From NCBI RefSeq assembly GCF_000730165.1, contig NZ_CP022111.1, positions 620,001 to 684,000 of the forward strand: DNA of 64,000 bases. The letters are read 5' to 3'. A program made the translations under genes and the position numbers. A model generated the notes under the pieces. That model worked only from the letters and a program-made list of their open reading frames with translations. It ran no database searches and was not told the origin of the DNA. Below, in pieces: positions 18,877-28,349 of the stretch (position 1 is the first letter of the stretch; every line of letters starts with the position of its first letter). Origin of the DNA: Nitrospirillum viridazoti CBAmc (GTDB lineage: Bacteria; Pseudomonadota; Alphaproteobacteria; Azospirillales; Azospirillaceae).

Positions 18877-20247
18877 GTGCCTGAACCACCTGTTCATAAC
18901 GCCGCGGCGCCGGACGGGTCTCCAGGCACCCCCGATTCCGCCGCCGATCAACCGACCGGAGTGACCAAGGCCGTGGCCGTGCACACCCCCCAATCCCAAT
19001 CGCATCCGTCCGGACGCCCCGTGCAGCCGCCGCCGGTTTTCGGTGGGTTTTCCGGGGAGGAGGCGCCCGCTCGTCCGGTCATCACGGAGGGTGAGGCGGG
19101 CGAGCGCCGTTTTGACCACGTGGCCATCACCTCGGTCTTCGGCGATCCCGCCCATCCCCGTACATGGTCGGGTGCCCCCCGCAATCTGGGTGTGGCCCTG
19201 GAAAAGCTGGGCGTGACGGTGGAGGGCTTTCACCCCCACCTGTCCAAGACCTTCAAGATGGGCTTGGCCGCGCGCCACGTGATGGGCGGCTACGGCAGGC
19301 TCATGACGTCGGAGCAGCTGTACCGCGCTGCCCCGGCCCGGCGCCATCTGGCCCGCCAGCTGGCGGCCAAGGCGGCGGAGCGCGGCACCCGCCACATCAT
19401 CCACACCGGCGCCCTCGACCTGCCGGCGGTGGAGGCACAGGCCACGGCCGATCCCATGGCCGACCGGGCGCACCGTATCCACCACTACCTTTATTGCGAT
19501 CACACCTGGGCGCTGGCGGCGGAGCATCGCCCCGACATCGCCGGCTACAGCGCCCGCGCGCTGGAAGCCTATGAGGAGCTGGAGCGGCGGTCGCTGCACT
19601 GCGTCGACCACATCTTCACCTTCGGCCGCTATGTGCGCGACCACATCATCAGCCATTACGGTGTGCCGGCGGCGCGGGTGACGGCGGTCGGCTCGGGCAT
19701 GGGCGACATCAAGCCCTACATCGGGCCCAAGGATTACGCCAAGCCCAAGCTGCTGTTCGTCTGCAAGCACCTGTTCCGGGAAAAGGGCGGCGAGCTGGTC
19801 ATCGAGGCCTTCCAGCAGGCGGTGCTGCGCCGGCCGGACCTGACCCTGACCATTGTGGCCGACCCCTCGGTGCGTGACCGGGTGCCGGAGCATCCGGCCA
19901 TCGACTTCCGCTCCGCCTTGCCATGGGCTGAGCTACAGGAGCTGTACCGCCGCTCTTCCCTGCTGGTGCAGCCCATGCTGAACGACCCCTGGGGCCAGGT
20001 GTATCTGGAAGCGCTGATCTCCCGCACCCCCGTGCTGGGCTTGCGCCGCAACGGCCTGCCCGAGATCACCGGTGACGGCCGCTACGGCTTCCTGGCGTCG
20101 CGCGCCGACCCCCAGGTGTTGGCCGATCTCATCATCCACGCCGTGTCCGATCCGCAGCGCCTGGCCGTTATGGGCGCCCGCGGCCAGAACCACGTGCTGG
20201 AAACCTACACCTGGGACCGTGTCGCCCGCGCCGTGCTGTTCCCATGA
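18877..20247 (+). CDS. Glycosyltransferase family 4 protein
   Basis: The 456-residue protein has a Pro/Ser-rich N-terminal stretch of about 75 residues and then a GT-B fold. The C-terminal GT1/GT4 domain is recognisable in LLFVCKHLFREKGGELVIEA, DPWGQVYLEALISRTPVLG and LPEITGDGRYGFL, which includes the nucleotide-binding E-x7-E type region. The start is a GTG at 18877; GTG at 18961 would remove most of the low-complexity region. It is divergent from the preceding glycosyltransferase and followed by gmd. It probably adds a sugar to the lipid-linked repeat unit. Confidence 0.82.
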   Translation: MPEPPVHNAAAPDGSPGTPDSAADQPTGVTKAVAVHTPQSQSHPSGRPVQPPPVFGGFSGEEAPARPVITEGEAGERRFDHVAITSVFGDPAHPRTWSGAPRNLGVALEKLGVTVEGFHPHLSKTFKMGLAARHVMGGYGRLMTSEQLYRAAPARRHLARQLAAKAAERGTRHIIHTGALDLPAVEAQATADPMADRAHRIHHYLYCDHTWALAAEHRPDIAGYSARALEAYEELERRSLHCVDHIFTFGRYVRDHIISHYGVPAARVTAVGSGMGDIKPYIGPKDYAKPKLLFVCKHLFREKGGELVIEAFQQAVLRRPDLTLTIVADPSVRDRVPEHPAIDFRSALPWAELQELYRRSSLLVQPMLNDPWGQVYLEALISRTPVLGLRRNGLPEITGDGRYGFLASRADPQVLADLIIHAVSDPQRLAVMGARGQNHVLETYTWDRVARAVLFP

Positions 20248-20393
20248 GGGCACGGGCGCGCCGGCCGGCCGCCAGGACAAGGGGCGTCTAGAACAAGGGA
20301 AAGAAGCGCCCCCGCGAACAACAACCCTGAAGAACAGAACTCCCAAGATTTTGCTGAAAACAGCGATCAACCCTTTGATGAACGGAGCAGCGT

Positions 20394-21497
20394 ATGTCGA
20401 ATAGAACCGCGTTGATCACCGGTATCACCGGCCAGGACGGGTCTTACCTGGCCTCGTTCCTACTGGCCCGTGGTTATGTGGTCCACGGCCTCAAGCGCCG
20501 TTCGTCGTCCATCAACACCGACCGGCTGGATCACATCTACCGCGATCGCCATGAGGGCGGCTTCGAGTTCTCTCTGCACTACGGCGACATGACGGACAGC
20601 ATGGTGCTGACCCGCCTGATCGCCGAGACGCGGCCGACCGAGATCTACAACCTGGCCGCCATGAGCCACGTGGCCGTCAGCTTCGAGATGCCGGAATACA
20701 CCGCCAATGTGGACGCCACCGGCACCCTGCGTCTGCTGGAGGCGGTGCGGTCGCTGAAGATGCAGGACGATGTCCGCTTCTACCAGGCGTCCACCTCCGA
20801 ACTCTACGGCGGCATCAGCAGCGAGCCGTTGTCGGAGACGACGCCCTTCCATCCGCGCAGCCCCTACGCGGTGGCCAAGATGTACGGCTACTGGATCACG
20901 GTGAACTACCGTGAGGCGTACAACATGCACGCCTCCAACGGGATCCTGTTCAACCATGAATCGCCGGAGCGTGGCGAGACCTTCGTCACCCGCAAGATCA
21001 GCCGCGCCGTGGCCGCCATCGAGCGCGGCCTGCAGAGCTGCCTGTACCTGGGCAACCTGGAAGCCCGCCGCGACTGGGGTCACGCCCGCGACTATGTCGA
21101 GGGCATGTGGCTGATGACGCAGCAGGACAAGCCCGACGACTACGTGCTGGCCACCGGTGAGGCCCATTCGGTGCGCGAGTTCGTGGAATTGGCCTTCCAC
21201 TGCATCGGCCGTCCGCTGGTGTGGCGCGGCGAAGGCGTCAACGAGCGGGGCTACTGCCGCCGTACCGGCAAGGTGCTGGTCGCGGTCGACCCGGCCTACT
21301 ACCGCCCGGCCGAGGTGGACTTCCTGCTGGGCGACCCGACCAAGGCCAAGACGGTCCTGGGCTGGGAGCACAAGATCGCCTTCGAGGAACTGGTGTTCGA
21401 GATGGTGAACGCCGACCGCGCCCTTCTGGATCGCACCCCCGTCAAGCAGTGGGAAGGACAACACGATGCACAAGCCCCCTTACGAGCTGCGCAGTAA
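20394..21497 (+). CDS. gmd: GDP-mannose 4,6-dehydratase
   Basis: This 367-residue NADP-dependent extended SDR converts GDP-mannose to GDP-4-keto-6-deoxymannose. Diagnostic segments are [14 protein letters not shown], the [13 protein letters not shown] region, ASTSELYG, the catalytic [11 protein letters not shown] and [17 protein letters not shown]. It overlaps the following fcl by 32 bases, so GDP-L-fucose synthesis is a single unit. GDP-mannose can be supplied by manC at 40132-41595. A clear ribosome site (GGAGCA) precedes the start. Confidence 0.97.
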   Translation: MSNRTALITGITGQDGSYLASFLLARGYVVHGLKRRSSSINTDRLDHIYRDRHEGGFEFSLHYGDMTDSMVLTRLIAETRPTEIYNLAAMSHVAVSFEMPEYTANVDATGTLRLLEAVRSLKMQDDVRFYQASTSELYGGISSEPLSETTPFHPRSPYAVAKMYGYWITVNYREAYNMHASNGILFNHESPERGETFVTRKISRAVAAIERGLQSCLYLGNLEARRDWGHARDYVEGMWLMTQQDKPDDYVLATGEAHSVREFVELAFHCIGRPLVWRGEGVNERGYCRRTGKVLVAVDPAYYRPAEVDFLLGDPTKAKTVLGWEHKIAFEELVFEMVNADRALLDRTPVKQWEGQHDAQAPLRAAQ

Positions 21498-22440
21498 ACG
21501 CGTCTGGGTCGCGGGTCACCGCGGCCTGGTGGGCTCCGCCCTGGTGCGGCGGCTGGAGCGGGAGGGATGTGATGTCCTGACTGTCGGCCGCCACCACTGT
21601 GACCTGCGCAACAGCGGCCAGGTGGACAAGTGGATGAAGGACCTGCGTCCGGACGCCGTTTTCCTGGCGGCGGCCCATGTCGGTGGCATCCATGCCAACG
21701 ACACCCGGCCAGCGGAGTTCATCTACGACAACCTGATGATCGAGGCGAACATCATCGACAGCGCCCACCGCTCGGGTGTGGAGAAGCTGTTGTTCCTCGG
21801 TTCCTCCTGCATCTATCCGCGGATGGCGCCCCAGCCCATCCCGGAAGAGGCGCTGCTGACCGGCCCGCTGGAGCCGACCAACCAGTGGTACGCCATCGCC
21901 AAGATCGCGGGCATCAAGCTGTGCCAGGCCTACCGCCGCCAGTACGGCTGCGACTTCACCTCGGTCATGCCGACCAACCTGTACGGTCCCGGCGACAACT
22001 TCGACCTGATGGGCAGCCATGTGGTGCCGGCCTTGATGGTCAAGGCGCACAAGGCCAAGCAGGAAGGCGCCAAGACCTTGGAAATCTGGGGCAGCGGCAC
22101 GCCCTTGCGCGAACTGCTGTTCGTCGATGACGCCGCCGACGGCATGGTCTTCGTCATGAAGCACTATTCCGAGGAGGAGCCGCTGAACCTGGGCAGCAGC
22201 CAGGAGGTGTCCATCGCCGAGCTGGCGGAACGGATCTGCCGGGTGGTGGGTTTCCAGGGCCAGATCGTCCACGACCGCAGCAAGCCCGACGGCACGCCGC
22301 GCAAGATCATGGACAATGGCCGTCTGGAGGCCCTGGGCTGGCGGGCGCCGACGTCGATCGACGACGGCCTTGCCCAGACCTACCGCTGGTATGTGGAAAA
22401 TATCGGCTCGGTTCGGGGCGCGCCGGTGGTCCATGCCTGA
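21466..22440 (+). CDS. fcl: GDP-L-fucose synthase
   Basis: The 324-residue enzyme epimerises and reduces GDP-4-keto-6-deoxymannose to GDP-L-fucose. Motifs include [46 protein letters not shown], catalytic [12 protein letters not shown] and [12 protein letters not shown]. The start lies inside the gmd reading frame, preceded by a GGAAGGA-like site, so translation is likely coupled. With gmd it predicts fucose in the polysaccharide. Length and motifs are typical. Confidence 0.97.
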   Translation: MHKPPYELRSKRVWVAGHRGLVGSALVRRLEREGCDVLTVGRHHCDLRNSGQVDKWMKDLRPDAVFLAAAHVGGIHANDTRPAEFIYDNLMIEANIIDSAHRSGVEKLLFLGSSCIYPRMAPQPIPEEALLTGPLEPTNQWYAIAKIAGIKLCQAYRRQYGCDFTSVMPTNLYGPGDNFDLMGSHVVPALMVKAHKAKQEGAKTLEIWGSGTPLRELLFVDDAADGMVFVMKHYSEEEPLNLGSSQEVSIAELAERICRVVGFQGQIVHDRSKPDGTPRKIMDNGRLEALGWRAPTSIDDGLAQTYRWYVENIGSVRGAPVVHA

Positions 22441-22587
22441 CAGCGATGCTCCCCGGGTGCCGGCTCTCCCCGCTGCCCGGGGCGTCGCCGCCAATGCCCG
22501 GTTCGGCGATTGCCCTCGCCGGGCCGGGCATTGGTTCCACCCCAACAACGGCGGTCTGTACTTCAGGGCCGCCGGTGAGAGGTGTTA

Positions 22588-24132
22588 ATGCGTGATCGGA
22601 ACGGCGATCTGAATACCGCCCACCTGATCGGTGACATCGGCCGCCGGGCGACCCGCGGGGGCACGGTCATGCTGGGGGCCCAGGTGGTGAAGCTGGTGGC
22701 CCAGTTCGGATCCGTCATCGTGCTGGCGCGCGTGCTGGCGCCGGAGGAATTCGGCCTCATCGCCATGGTCGGCGCCATGACCGCCCTGTTCGAGATCGTG
22801 AAGGAACTGGGCCTGTCCGCTGCCACCATGCAGAAGACGGACATCACCCACGAACAGGTCAGCGCCCTGTTCTGGATCAACACCGGCGCCGGCTGCCTCA
22901 TCGCCGCCTGCCTGGCCCTGGGCGCGCCCGCCATCGCCCGCTTCTACGGGCAACCCGACCTGGAAGCGGTCACCCGCTGGCTGGCCCTGGGCTTCGTCAT
23001 GAGCGGCGCCACAGTCCAGCATTGGGCCCTGCTGCGCCGGCAGATGCGTTTCTCCGCCATCGCCATCGCCGAAACGGGCAGTGAGCTGATGGCCTTCGTC
23101 GTCGCCGTGGTCCTGGCCTTTCAGGGCTGGGGCCACTGGGCCCTGGTGGCGCAACGCCTGGCCGCCCCGCTGCTGGTCATGACCGGCTGCTGGTTGTTGT
23201 GCCGATGGCGACCATCGCTGCCCCGGCGGACGCCGGGCATACCGGAGCTGCTGGGCTTCGGCCTGTCGGTCTCGGGATGCGGTATCCTGGCCACCCTGGC
23301 CCGCAGCATCGATCAGATCCTGGTGGGGCGATTGTTCGGCGCCGCGACCCTGGGGCTATACGAACGCGCCGCGCGTCTGGTGCTGGTGCCCATCAACAGC
23401 ATCAACGCGCCGCTCTATTCCGTGGCCATGCCGGCCCTCAGCCGCCTGGTGGATGAGCCGCAGCGCTTCCGCCGGGCGTTCGGTGTCCTGATAGAGCGGG
23501 TGGCCATGGTCACCATGCCGGCCGCCGCCGGTGCCGCCGTGGCCTCCGACTGGGTGACCAACCTGCTGTTCGGCCCGAAGTGGGAGGCGATGTCCCCCCT
23601 CATCACCTGTTTCGCCCTGGTGGCCGCGGTGCAGCCGACGCTGATGACGGCCGGCCTGATCTACCTGCCCCAGGGACGGTCGCGCGACCTGCTGCGCTCC
23701 ACCGCCATCGACGTGGCCCTGGCCATCGCCTCCTTCGTCGCCGGCATCCCCTATGGCGCCGTGGGTGTGGCGGGGGCCTATGCCGCCATCGGCCTGGTCA
23801 TACGTTTGCCGGTTTGCTTCTACCTGGCGGCGGGGCAGGGGCCGGTGACCCAGCGCGATCTATACCTGCGTATCACGCCCTCGGTGGTGGCATCGCTGGC
23901 CGTGGCCGGCGTCGTCTGGATCTTGAGGAACGGCGTGATGCCTGAGAGCCTGCTGGCGGCGCCCTTGGTGGCCCTGGCGGTGGCCGCGGTGGTGGGCATG
24001 CTCACCGCCGGGGTCGCCTTCCTGCTGATGCGGCCAAGCCGGGAGGCCATGACCAGCGTGGTCCGGTCCCTGTTCACCCGGCACCCGCCGCAGCCGGTAA
24101 CGACGACCTTCGCCGAGGAGGTGGCTGAATGA
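22588..24132 (+). CDS. Lipid-linked oligosaccharide flippase, Wzx-like (MOP superfamily)
   Basis: This inner-membrane protein of about 514 residues has 12-14 predicted hydrophobic segments and the N-terminal layout of polysaccharide transporters (GGTVMLGAQVVKLVAQFG, ARVLAPEEFGLIAMV). It would move undecaprenyl-linked repeat units to the periplasm. ATG 22588 with GAGAGG upstream is preferred to GTG 22582. It overlaps the FkbM methyltransferase by four bases (ATGA). Sequence identity between Wzx proteins is low, so the substrate cannot be predicted. Confidence 0.9.
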   Translation: MRDRNGDLNTAHLIGDIGRRATRGGTVMLGAQVVKLVAQFGSVIVLARVLAPEEFGLIAMVGAMTALFEIVKELGLSAATMQKTDITHEQVSALFWINTGAGCLIAACLALGAPAIARFYGQPDLEAVTRWLALGFVMSGATVQHWALLRRQMRFSAIAIAETGSELMAFVVAVVLAFQGWGHWALVAQRLAAPLLVMTGCWLLCRWRPSLPRRTPGIPELLGFGLSVSGCGILATLARSIDQILVGRLFGAATLGLYERAARLVLVPINSINAPLYSVAMPALSRLVDEPQRFRRAFGVLIERVAMVTMPAAAGAAVASDWVTNLLFGPKWEAMSPLITCFALVAAVQPTLMTAGLIYLPQGRSRDLLRSTAIDVALAIASFVAGIPYGAVGVAGAYAAIGLVIRLPVCFYLAAGQGPVTQRDLYLRITPSVVASLAVAGVVWILRNGVMPESLLAAPLVALAVAAVVGMLTAGVAFLLMRPSREAMTSVVRSLFTRHPPQPVTTTFAEEVAE

Positions 24133-24962
24133 TCCCCGGTGCGCTGAGGCGCGGCGCGAAGCAACTGGTTCGCACCGTCTGTCCCACGCCGATGATGCTG
24201 TGGCTTGAACACAAGTATTTCGAGCATTTCGGTGAAGCCGAAATCCGCCTGGTACGCCATCTTTGCGAGCCCGGGCGCGACGCCATCGACGTGGGCGCCA
24301 ACGAAGGCTGCTACATCCACTTCATGCGGCCCCATGCCCGGCGCGTGTACGCCTTCGAGCCGGTGCCCTGGCTGGCGGAGCGTCTGGCGGCCAAGTTCGG
24401 TGACGACGTGGTGGTTTACCCCACGGCCCTGTCGCAAACCTCGGGCATGGCGCAGCTGCATATCCCCGTGGTGGCGGGACAGCCGGAAACCGGCTTGTCC
24501 ACCCTGTCGCCCACAGCGCTGGCCGACCAGCCGGCGCAACGCGAGCTGAAGGTGACCTCCTCCCCCCTCGACGCCGTCTATTCCGGCGACGTCGCCTTCA
24601 TCAAGATCGACGTAGAGGGGCATGAGGAGGCGGTGCTGGAAGGCAGCCGGGAAACCATCGCCCGTTCCCGTCCCCGCATTCTGGTGGAGATCGAGGAGCG
24701 GCACGCCCGCGGTTCCATCGACCGCATTGCCCGCTTCTTCGATGCCATCGATTACCAGGGCTATTTCCTCTATCACAACAAGCTGCGTACCCTGGACGAC
24801 TTCGACGTGGCCACCATGCAGCGGCCGGAAGACATTCAGGACTACCGCCCCGGCCTGGCCCGCAGCCAGTTCGCCGACTATGTGAACAACTTCCTGTTCC
24901 TGCCCCGCCAGGAATCCCCCGGCACCCTGGCCAACATCGCGGCCGAGCTGGCGCAGGAGTAG
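24129..24962 (+). CDS. FkbM-family methyltransferase
   Basis: The 277-residue protein carries an AdoMet-binding motif, AIDVGANEGCYIHF (residues about 52-65), YAFEPVP, and the FkbM-typical FIKIDVEGHEEAVLEG and RILVEIEERH. Members often O-methylate sugars in polysaccharide loci. Its start overlaps the flippase stop, so it belongs to that operon. It is the last plus-strand polysaccharide gene before the SOS-type promoter and the mosaic insertion. Confidence 0.9.
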   Translation: MIPGALRRGAKQLVRTVCPTPMMLWLEHKYFEHFGEAEIRLVRHLCEPGRDAIDVGANEGCYIHFMRPHARRVYAFEPVPWLAERLAAKFGDDVVVYPTALSQTSGMAQLHIPVVAGQPETGLSTLSPTALADQPAQRELKVTSSPLDAVYSGDVAFIKIDVEGHEEAVLEGSRETIARSRPRILVEIEERHARGSIDRIARFFDAIDYQGYFLYHNKLRTLDDFDVATMQRPEDIQDYRPGLARSQFADYVNNFLFLPRQESPGTLANIAAELAQE

Positions 24963-24977
24963 GGCTTCCCGCACAGC

Positions 24978-25006
24978 TTGACTAGAACAAAGAAAGAACA
25001 TATGTT
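24978..25006 (+). promoter_or_regulatory. SOS-type promoter: LexA box inside a -35/-10 pair
   Basis: TTGACT (24978-24983) and TATGTT (25001-25006) are separated by exactly 17 bases. Within the spacer, GAAC (24985-24988) and GAAC (24996-24999) are seven bases apart, giving GAAC-N7-GAAC, the LexA recognition form known in alphaproteobacteria. LexA bound here would block the promoter. The downstream gene starts at 25034 after a GGGAGAG ribosome site. This predicts induction by DNA damage. Confidence 0.75.
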
Positions 25007-25033
25007 GCTCTTCCAACAACAGGGAGAGCGATT

Positions 25034-25990
25034 ATGGACGGCTGGCAGCGTCGATACCGCCTGAACAACGGCCCCGGTGGCCTGGGTGTCAGTTGCACGG
25101 CCGAGGGCTTGGCCCTGGCCGGCGTCCCCCTGCTGGCCAAGGGCGCCGGCGGCTTCCAGGCCCGCCCGGCGGCGGAGGTGGCGGTGCTGCTGACGCGCGC
25201 CTACGCCGGCGCTGAGCCGAACGCAGCCATTCTGCCCGGTCTTACCAAGATCGCCGACGCGCTGAACCGGGGCGACCTGGCCCAGGCCATGATCCGCGCC
25301 GTGCATTTGCGCCTGCCCGAGCTGGACTGGGACGCCGCCGTCCGCCTGGCGCGGGCCAACGACAACCTGGCGAAGTACAGCCCTGACCAGGCGCGGGACG
25401 ATCATGGGCGCTGGACGGATGAGGGCGGGGCATCGCCGGAACCCGTCAAGGTTAAGCAGATGGGGGCCGGGGGTGCGCCGAATAAGTCTTCCATCCTACC
25501 CGAAGACAAGAACTCGCAAAATACGCGAAAAGTATGCGGGCAATATCCTATATATGAAAATAGGATACTTAGTCAGGCTGACGCCAAGAAGATGTTCGAT
25601 GAAGAATTGGGGAATATGTTGAGGGCTGGCCTTATTTCAAAACAAGATTTTGATAGGTTTTCCTTTGTTCCGTGGTTCGCGGCGACTACGAGGAAAATGA
25701 ATGATCCGTTGCTATCAGGATCAATGCGGGCGGCCCTTTCGCAAGCCAACGGATTGACGGGTGGATTCGTCGCCGGTGGGCTAACCGACCCGCGAACCAA
25801 TACGTCGAAGATTTATATGTCTGCAGCCGCTGGCGCCGTAATACCAGGGCTGGGAAAGACTGATGCTAGACGGACTATGCAGTATGTGCTTCGGCACGAG
25901 TTATTTCATCAGCAGCACGGTGGAACCTGTGCGGGTGATGAAGAATGCTGCGCCGACGCTTTCGCAATTGCTAACATGCCGGAGAAGTGA
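25034..25990 (+). CDS. Mosaic protein: conserved-type N-terminus plus C-terminal zincin domain (candidate SOS-induced toxin)
   Basis: This 318-residue protein has two unlike halves. Residues 1-135 are GC-rich in coding, have no signal peptide, and end in KYSPDQARDDHGRW, a tail I associate with bacterial proteins having interchangeable C-termini. From about residue 150 the DNA becomes AT-rich. The C-terminal domain ends with HELFH (288-292) and EECCADAFA (303-311). HExxH plus E-x2-A-D-x-F-A matches gluzincins such as ImmA/IrrE (M78) or M48, with Glu304 as likely third zinc ligand. It is preceded by an SOS-type promoter and followed after two bases by a small membrane protein. A toxin role is inferred; an intracellular regulatory protease is the main alternative. 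Confidence 0.72.
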   Translation: MDGWQRRYRLNNGPGGLGVSCTAEGLALAGVPLLAKGAGGFQARPAAEVAVLLTRAYAGAEPNAAILPGLTKIADALNRGDLAQAMIRAVHLRLPELDWDAAVRLARANDNLAKYSPDQARDDHGRWTDEGGASPEPVKVKQMGAGGAPNKSSILPEDKNSQNTRKVCGQYPIYENRILSQADAKKMFDEELGNMLRAGLISKQDFDRFSFVPWFAATTRKMNDPLLSGSMRAALSQANGLTGGFVAGGLTDPRTNTSKIYMSAAAGAVIPGLGKTDARRTMQYVLRHELFHQQHGGTCAGDEECCADAFAIANMPEK

Positions 25991-25992
25991 TT

Positions 25993-26496
25993 GTGAAAAA
26001 CTTGACAATAATTTCGATTAAGATGGCGGCCAATTTGATTGGCGCGGCGTCGTTTCTGGCGGTTATATTAATAATATATAAGATATACACTCCATCAATC
26101 GGGGTTTTTGTGGATGATGCAGATGCGGCCGCTGCTGTGTTGGTGCGTGAATACTTAAAAGAAGAGACGGGAGACTTTTATGTCTCAATCAATGGGCACG
26201 ATATTGACGAAAAGACTAGAAATTCCATTGCGAATAACAATCTCATACTGCGCAATTTGAGCGAACTTCCGGAATGTAACGTATCTGATGATCGGAAGCA
26301 GGATCCATCATGCGAAGAAAAGAAAATCCTCCGTGCGGAATTTAAAGATGAGCCGATAGAAGATGTCGCGCTGGTAGATTTTACGAAGAATTTAAGTGGC
26401 GGTGGAGGTATCGTCGTGAAAATTGCGGGTAGATGGCTTCTGTTGAAAAGCCATATGAATTATTGTTCATTAGAAACTAAAATAATTGAAGATTAA
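25993..26496 (+). CDS. Small membrane-anchored protein, candidate immunity partner
   Basis: I do not recognise this protein of about 167 residues. It has one hydrophobic helix near residues 11-30 (ANLIGAASFLAVILIIY), then a polar domain with three cysteines (ECNVS, SCEEK, NYCSL). The positive residues lie before the helix, so the rest probably faces the periplasm. GTG 25993 is preferred because GGAGAA lies seven bases upstream; GTG 25987 would overlap the previous stop. The AT-rich composition matches the 3' half of the preceding gene, so both seem to have arrived together. Size, anchoring and position fit an immunity protein, but that is inference. Confidence 0.65.
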   Translation: MKNLTIISIKMAANLIGAASFLAVILIIYKIYTPSIGVFVDDADAAAAVLVREYLKEETGDFYVSINGHDIDEKTRNSIANNNLILRNLSELPECNVSDDRKQDPSCEEKKILRAEFKDEPIEDVALVDFTKNLSGGGGIVVKIAGRWLLLKSHMNYCSLETKIIED

Positions 26497-26583
26497 TTGT
26501 ATGCACACACTGTACAGAGATAGTTATCCCATGACATTTGCCCCTGTGTGAAGAACCTCCTGTCCGGCCCTTTGCCAGCCGGC

Positions 26584-26832
26584 CTAAGCGGACACCTTCG
26601 GCGCCCGGGGGACCTTATCAGCTATCGTGGCGGACAGGGCGTAGGCCGCCCGCATCATGGCGGCCGCGGCCAGCAGGTCCGATGGGCTGGGCGGCAGGTC
26701 GATGATGCCGCTGGCGATTTCGAACGGTGATAGGGATGCTTCCGCCACGGCGGTTGGCGCCACGGCGGTGGTCGCGACCCCCGGAAAGTCTGGATCGGTG
26801 GCGGGGGAGGGGGCGTCGGGCCAGAGGTCCAT
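26584..26832 (-). CDS. Small hypothetical protein (82 aa)
   Basis: A short frame begins with ATG at 26832, with GAGGGAG about six bases upstream, 26 bases after the stop of the first Wzy-like gene. The product is rich in Ala, Pro and Ser with an amphipathic C-terminal half (LLAAAAMMRAAYALSATIADK). I recognise no domain. The good ribosome site and operon position support translation, but high-GC sequence gives such frames by chance. It is convergent with the candidate immunity gene. Confidence 0.45.
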   Translation of the reverse strand: MDLWPDAPSPATDPDFPGVATTAVAPTAVAEASLSPFEIASGIIDLPPSPSDLLAAAAMMRAAYALSATIADKVPRAPKVSA

Positions 26833-26858
26833 GGGGGGGCTCCCTCTTTCGGGTTGGA

Positions 26859-28289
26859 TTAGTGCAGGGCCGCCAGGGGCGGGATGGTGGGCGGGGCGGG
26901 CGGCAGGGCCGCAGCCGGCAGGATCACGGGCGGCTCCAGCGGGGCGGGGACGGGAGCCTCCGCCGCGCGCTTGGCCCGGGCGTGCAGCACGCTGCAGGCA
27001 CCGATCAGGAACAGCACGGTCCAGGTCTTGGGGCTGACATAGGCGCCGGACGCCTGGCCCAGCACCGCCCAGGAAAGCCAGCACATCAGCACGGCGCGCA
27101 CGCCCAGGGCGCGCAGCCAGCCGCTGATGGCCAGGATCATGACGATGCCGCCGCACAGGCCCAGATAGACCCAGTGCAGGAAGAAGTAGTTGATCAGCAC
27201 CTCGTTGGGTTCGGGGATGTTCCACAGCGGGCTGAAGGCGCCGGAACGCAGGAAGACGTCGGCGATGTTGTCGCTGACCAGCTGCTCGCCCGTCAGGCCA
27301 ACGCCCAGGATGGGGTGGTGCTTCACCACGTCCACCGCCACCAGGAAGGGGCCGATGACGCGGTAGAAGAAGCTCTCGTCGTTGCCAGAGGCGATCTCGT
27401 GCAGGCGGTTGGCGTAGACCGTGCTGCCCACGATGGCGAAGGCGGTTATGGCCAGGATGCCCACCGCCGCCAGCTTGAGGATGCGGGTGGTGGTGGACTG
27501 GCTGGCGTCATCGCTGGGGCCCAACTCGTGCAGCGCCAGCAGCAGCACCAGCAGCAGCAGCGTGGGTCCGGGCATGGCCACCATGGCGGCGGCCGTCATG
27601 GCCAGATAGCCCAGGCGCTTGTACTTCCAGTCGCTGGTCAGCAGCCAGGAGAAGGCGAACAGGGTGTAGGCGAAGGTGACGGCCGATGGCTCTGTCGTGA
27701 ACAGCTTGGGCCGCACGCGGCCGTACAGCATTTCGTCCCGGATGTCGGATTCGTAGATGCCCTGGTGATAGATCGCCAGGCGGACGGCATCGCTGATGCG
27801 GTTCAGGCCGGCATAGCTTTCCAGCAGGGTGCCGATGACGATGGTGATGATGAACACCAGCATCAGGCGCGAGAACGCCGCCGCCCCTGCCTCCACCACC
27901 GTCAGGAACAGGGCGTAGGAGATGACCAGCGAATACATCATCTGCAGCAGGCCCGTGGTGCGCTTGGACAGCAAATCCAGGCCCGGCGCGTAGAGGATGG
28001 AGGCCAGCAGCAGTAAGGTCACGCCCAGGAAGGCCGCCAGTCCGGTGGGAGAGATGCGATGCCGCCGGCGCCACAGCAGGACGACGCCCGCCATGCCGGC
28101 GATGGCAGCGGGGAAGGGCACGTTGGGCGTGATCTGGATGGAAAAGCCGGTATAGATGCCCAACAGGAACACCACCAGCAGGACCCAGTCGGTGCGGGCC
28201 ATGCCCGGTCCGGGCGCGTCCAGGCTCCAGGATCGCTGCGGCGCCCATGCGCCGATATCAGGGGCCGTCCACTGGGTCGCAAGGGTCAT
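26859..28289 (-). CDS. Wzy-like polysaccharide polymerase / O-antigen ligase family protein (copy 1)
   Basis: This inner-membrane protein of 476 residues has about 11 hydrophobic segments and a loop with FFYRVIGPFLVAVDVVKHHP followed by ILGVGLTGEQ, resembling the active-site loop region of Wzy/WaaL enzymes. It ends in a Pro/Ala-rich cytoplasmic tail. ATG 28289 is preceded by GAGG seven bases upstream. It is highly similar along its length to the next gene upstream, so the pair is a tandem duplication. Polymerisation of repeat units is the likely role; ligase activity cannot be excluded. Confidence 0.82.
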   Translation of the reverse strand: MTLATQWTAPDIGAWAPQRSWSLDAPGPGMARTDWVLLVVFLLGIYTGFSIQITPNVPFPAAIAGMAGVVLLWRRRHRISPTGLAAFLGVTLLLLASILYAPGLDLLSKRTTGLLQMMYSLVISYALFLTVVEAGAAAFSRLMLVFIITIVIGTLLESYAGLNRISDAVRLAIYHQGIYESDIRDEMLYGRVRPKLFTTEPSAVTFAYTLFAFSWLLTSDWKYKRLGYLAMTAAAMVAMPGPTLLLLVLLLALHELGPSDDASQSTTTRILKLAAVGILAITAFAIVGSTVYANRLHEIASGNDESFFYRVIGPFLVAVDVVKHHPILGVGLTGEQLVSDNIADVFLRSGAFSPLWNIPEPNEVLINYFFLHWVYLGLCGGIVMILAISGWLRALGVRAVLMCWLSWAVLGQASGAYVSPKTWTVLFLIGACSVLHARAKRAAEAPVPAPLEPPVILPAAALPPAPPTIPPLAALH

Positions 28290-28349
28290 CACTCTGCCTC
28301 AGGGCTTGGTGGCTACGGTGTCAGGGCCGGTCTTTTCCAGATGCGCCGG

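Noticed and set aside
24978-25060. Start of an imuA-type SOS mutagenesis operon
   Set aside because: The SOS box suggested it, but the downstream protein has no ImuA features and ends in a zincin domain, and no imuB or dnaE2 follows.
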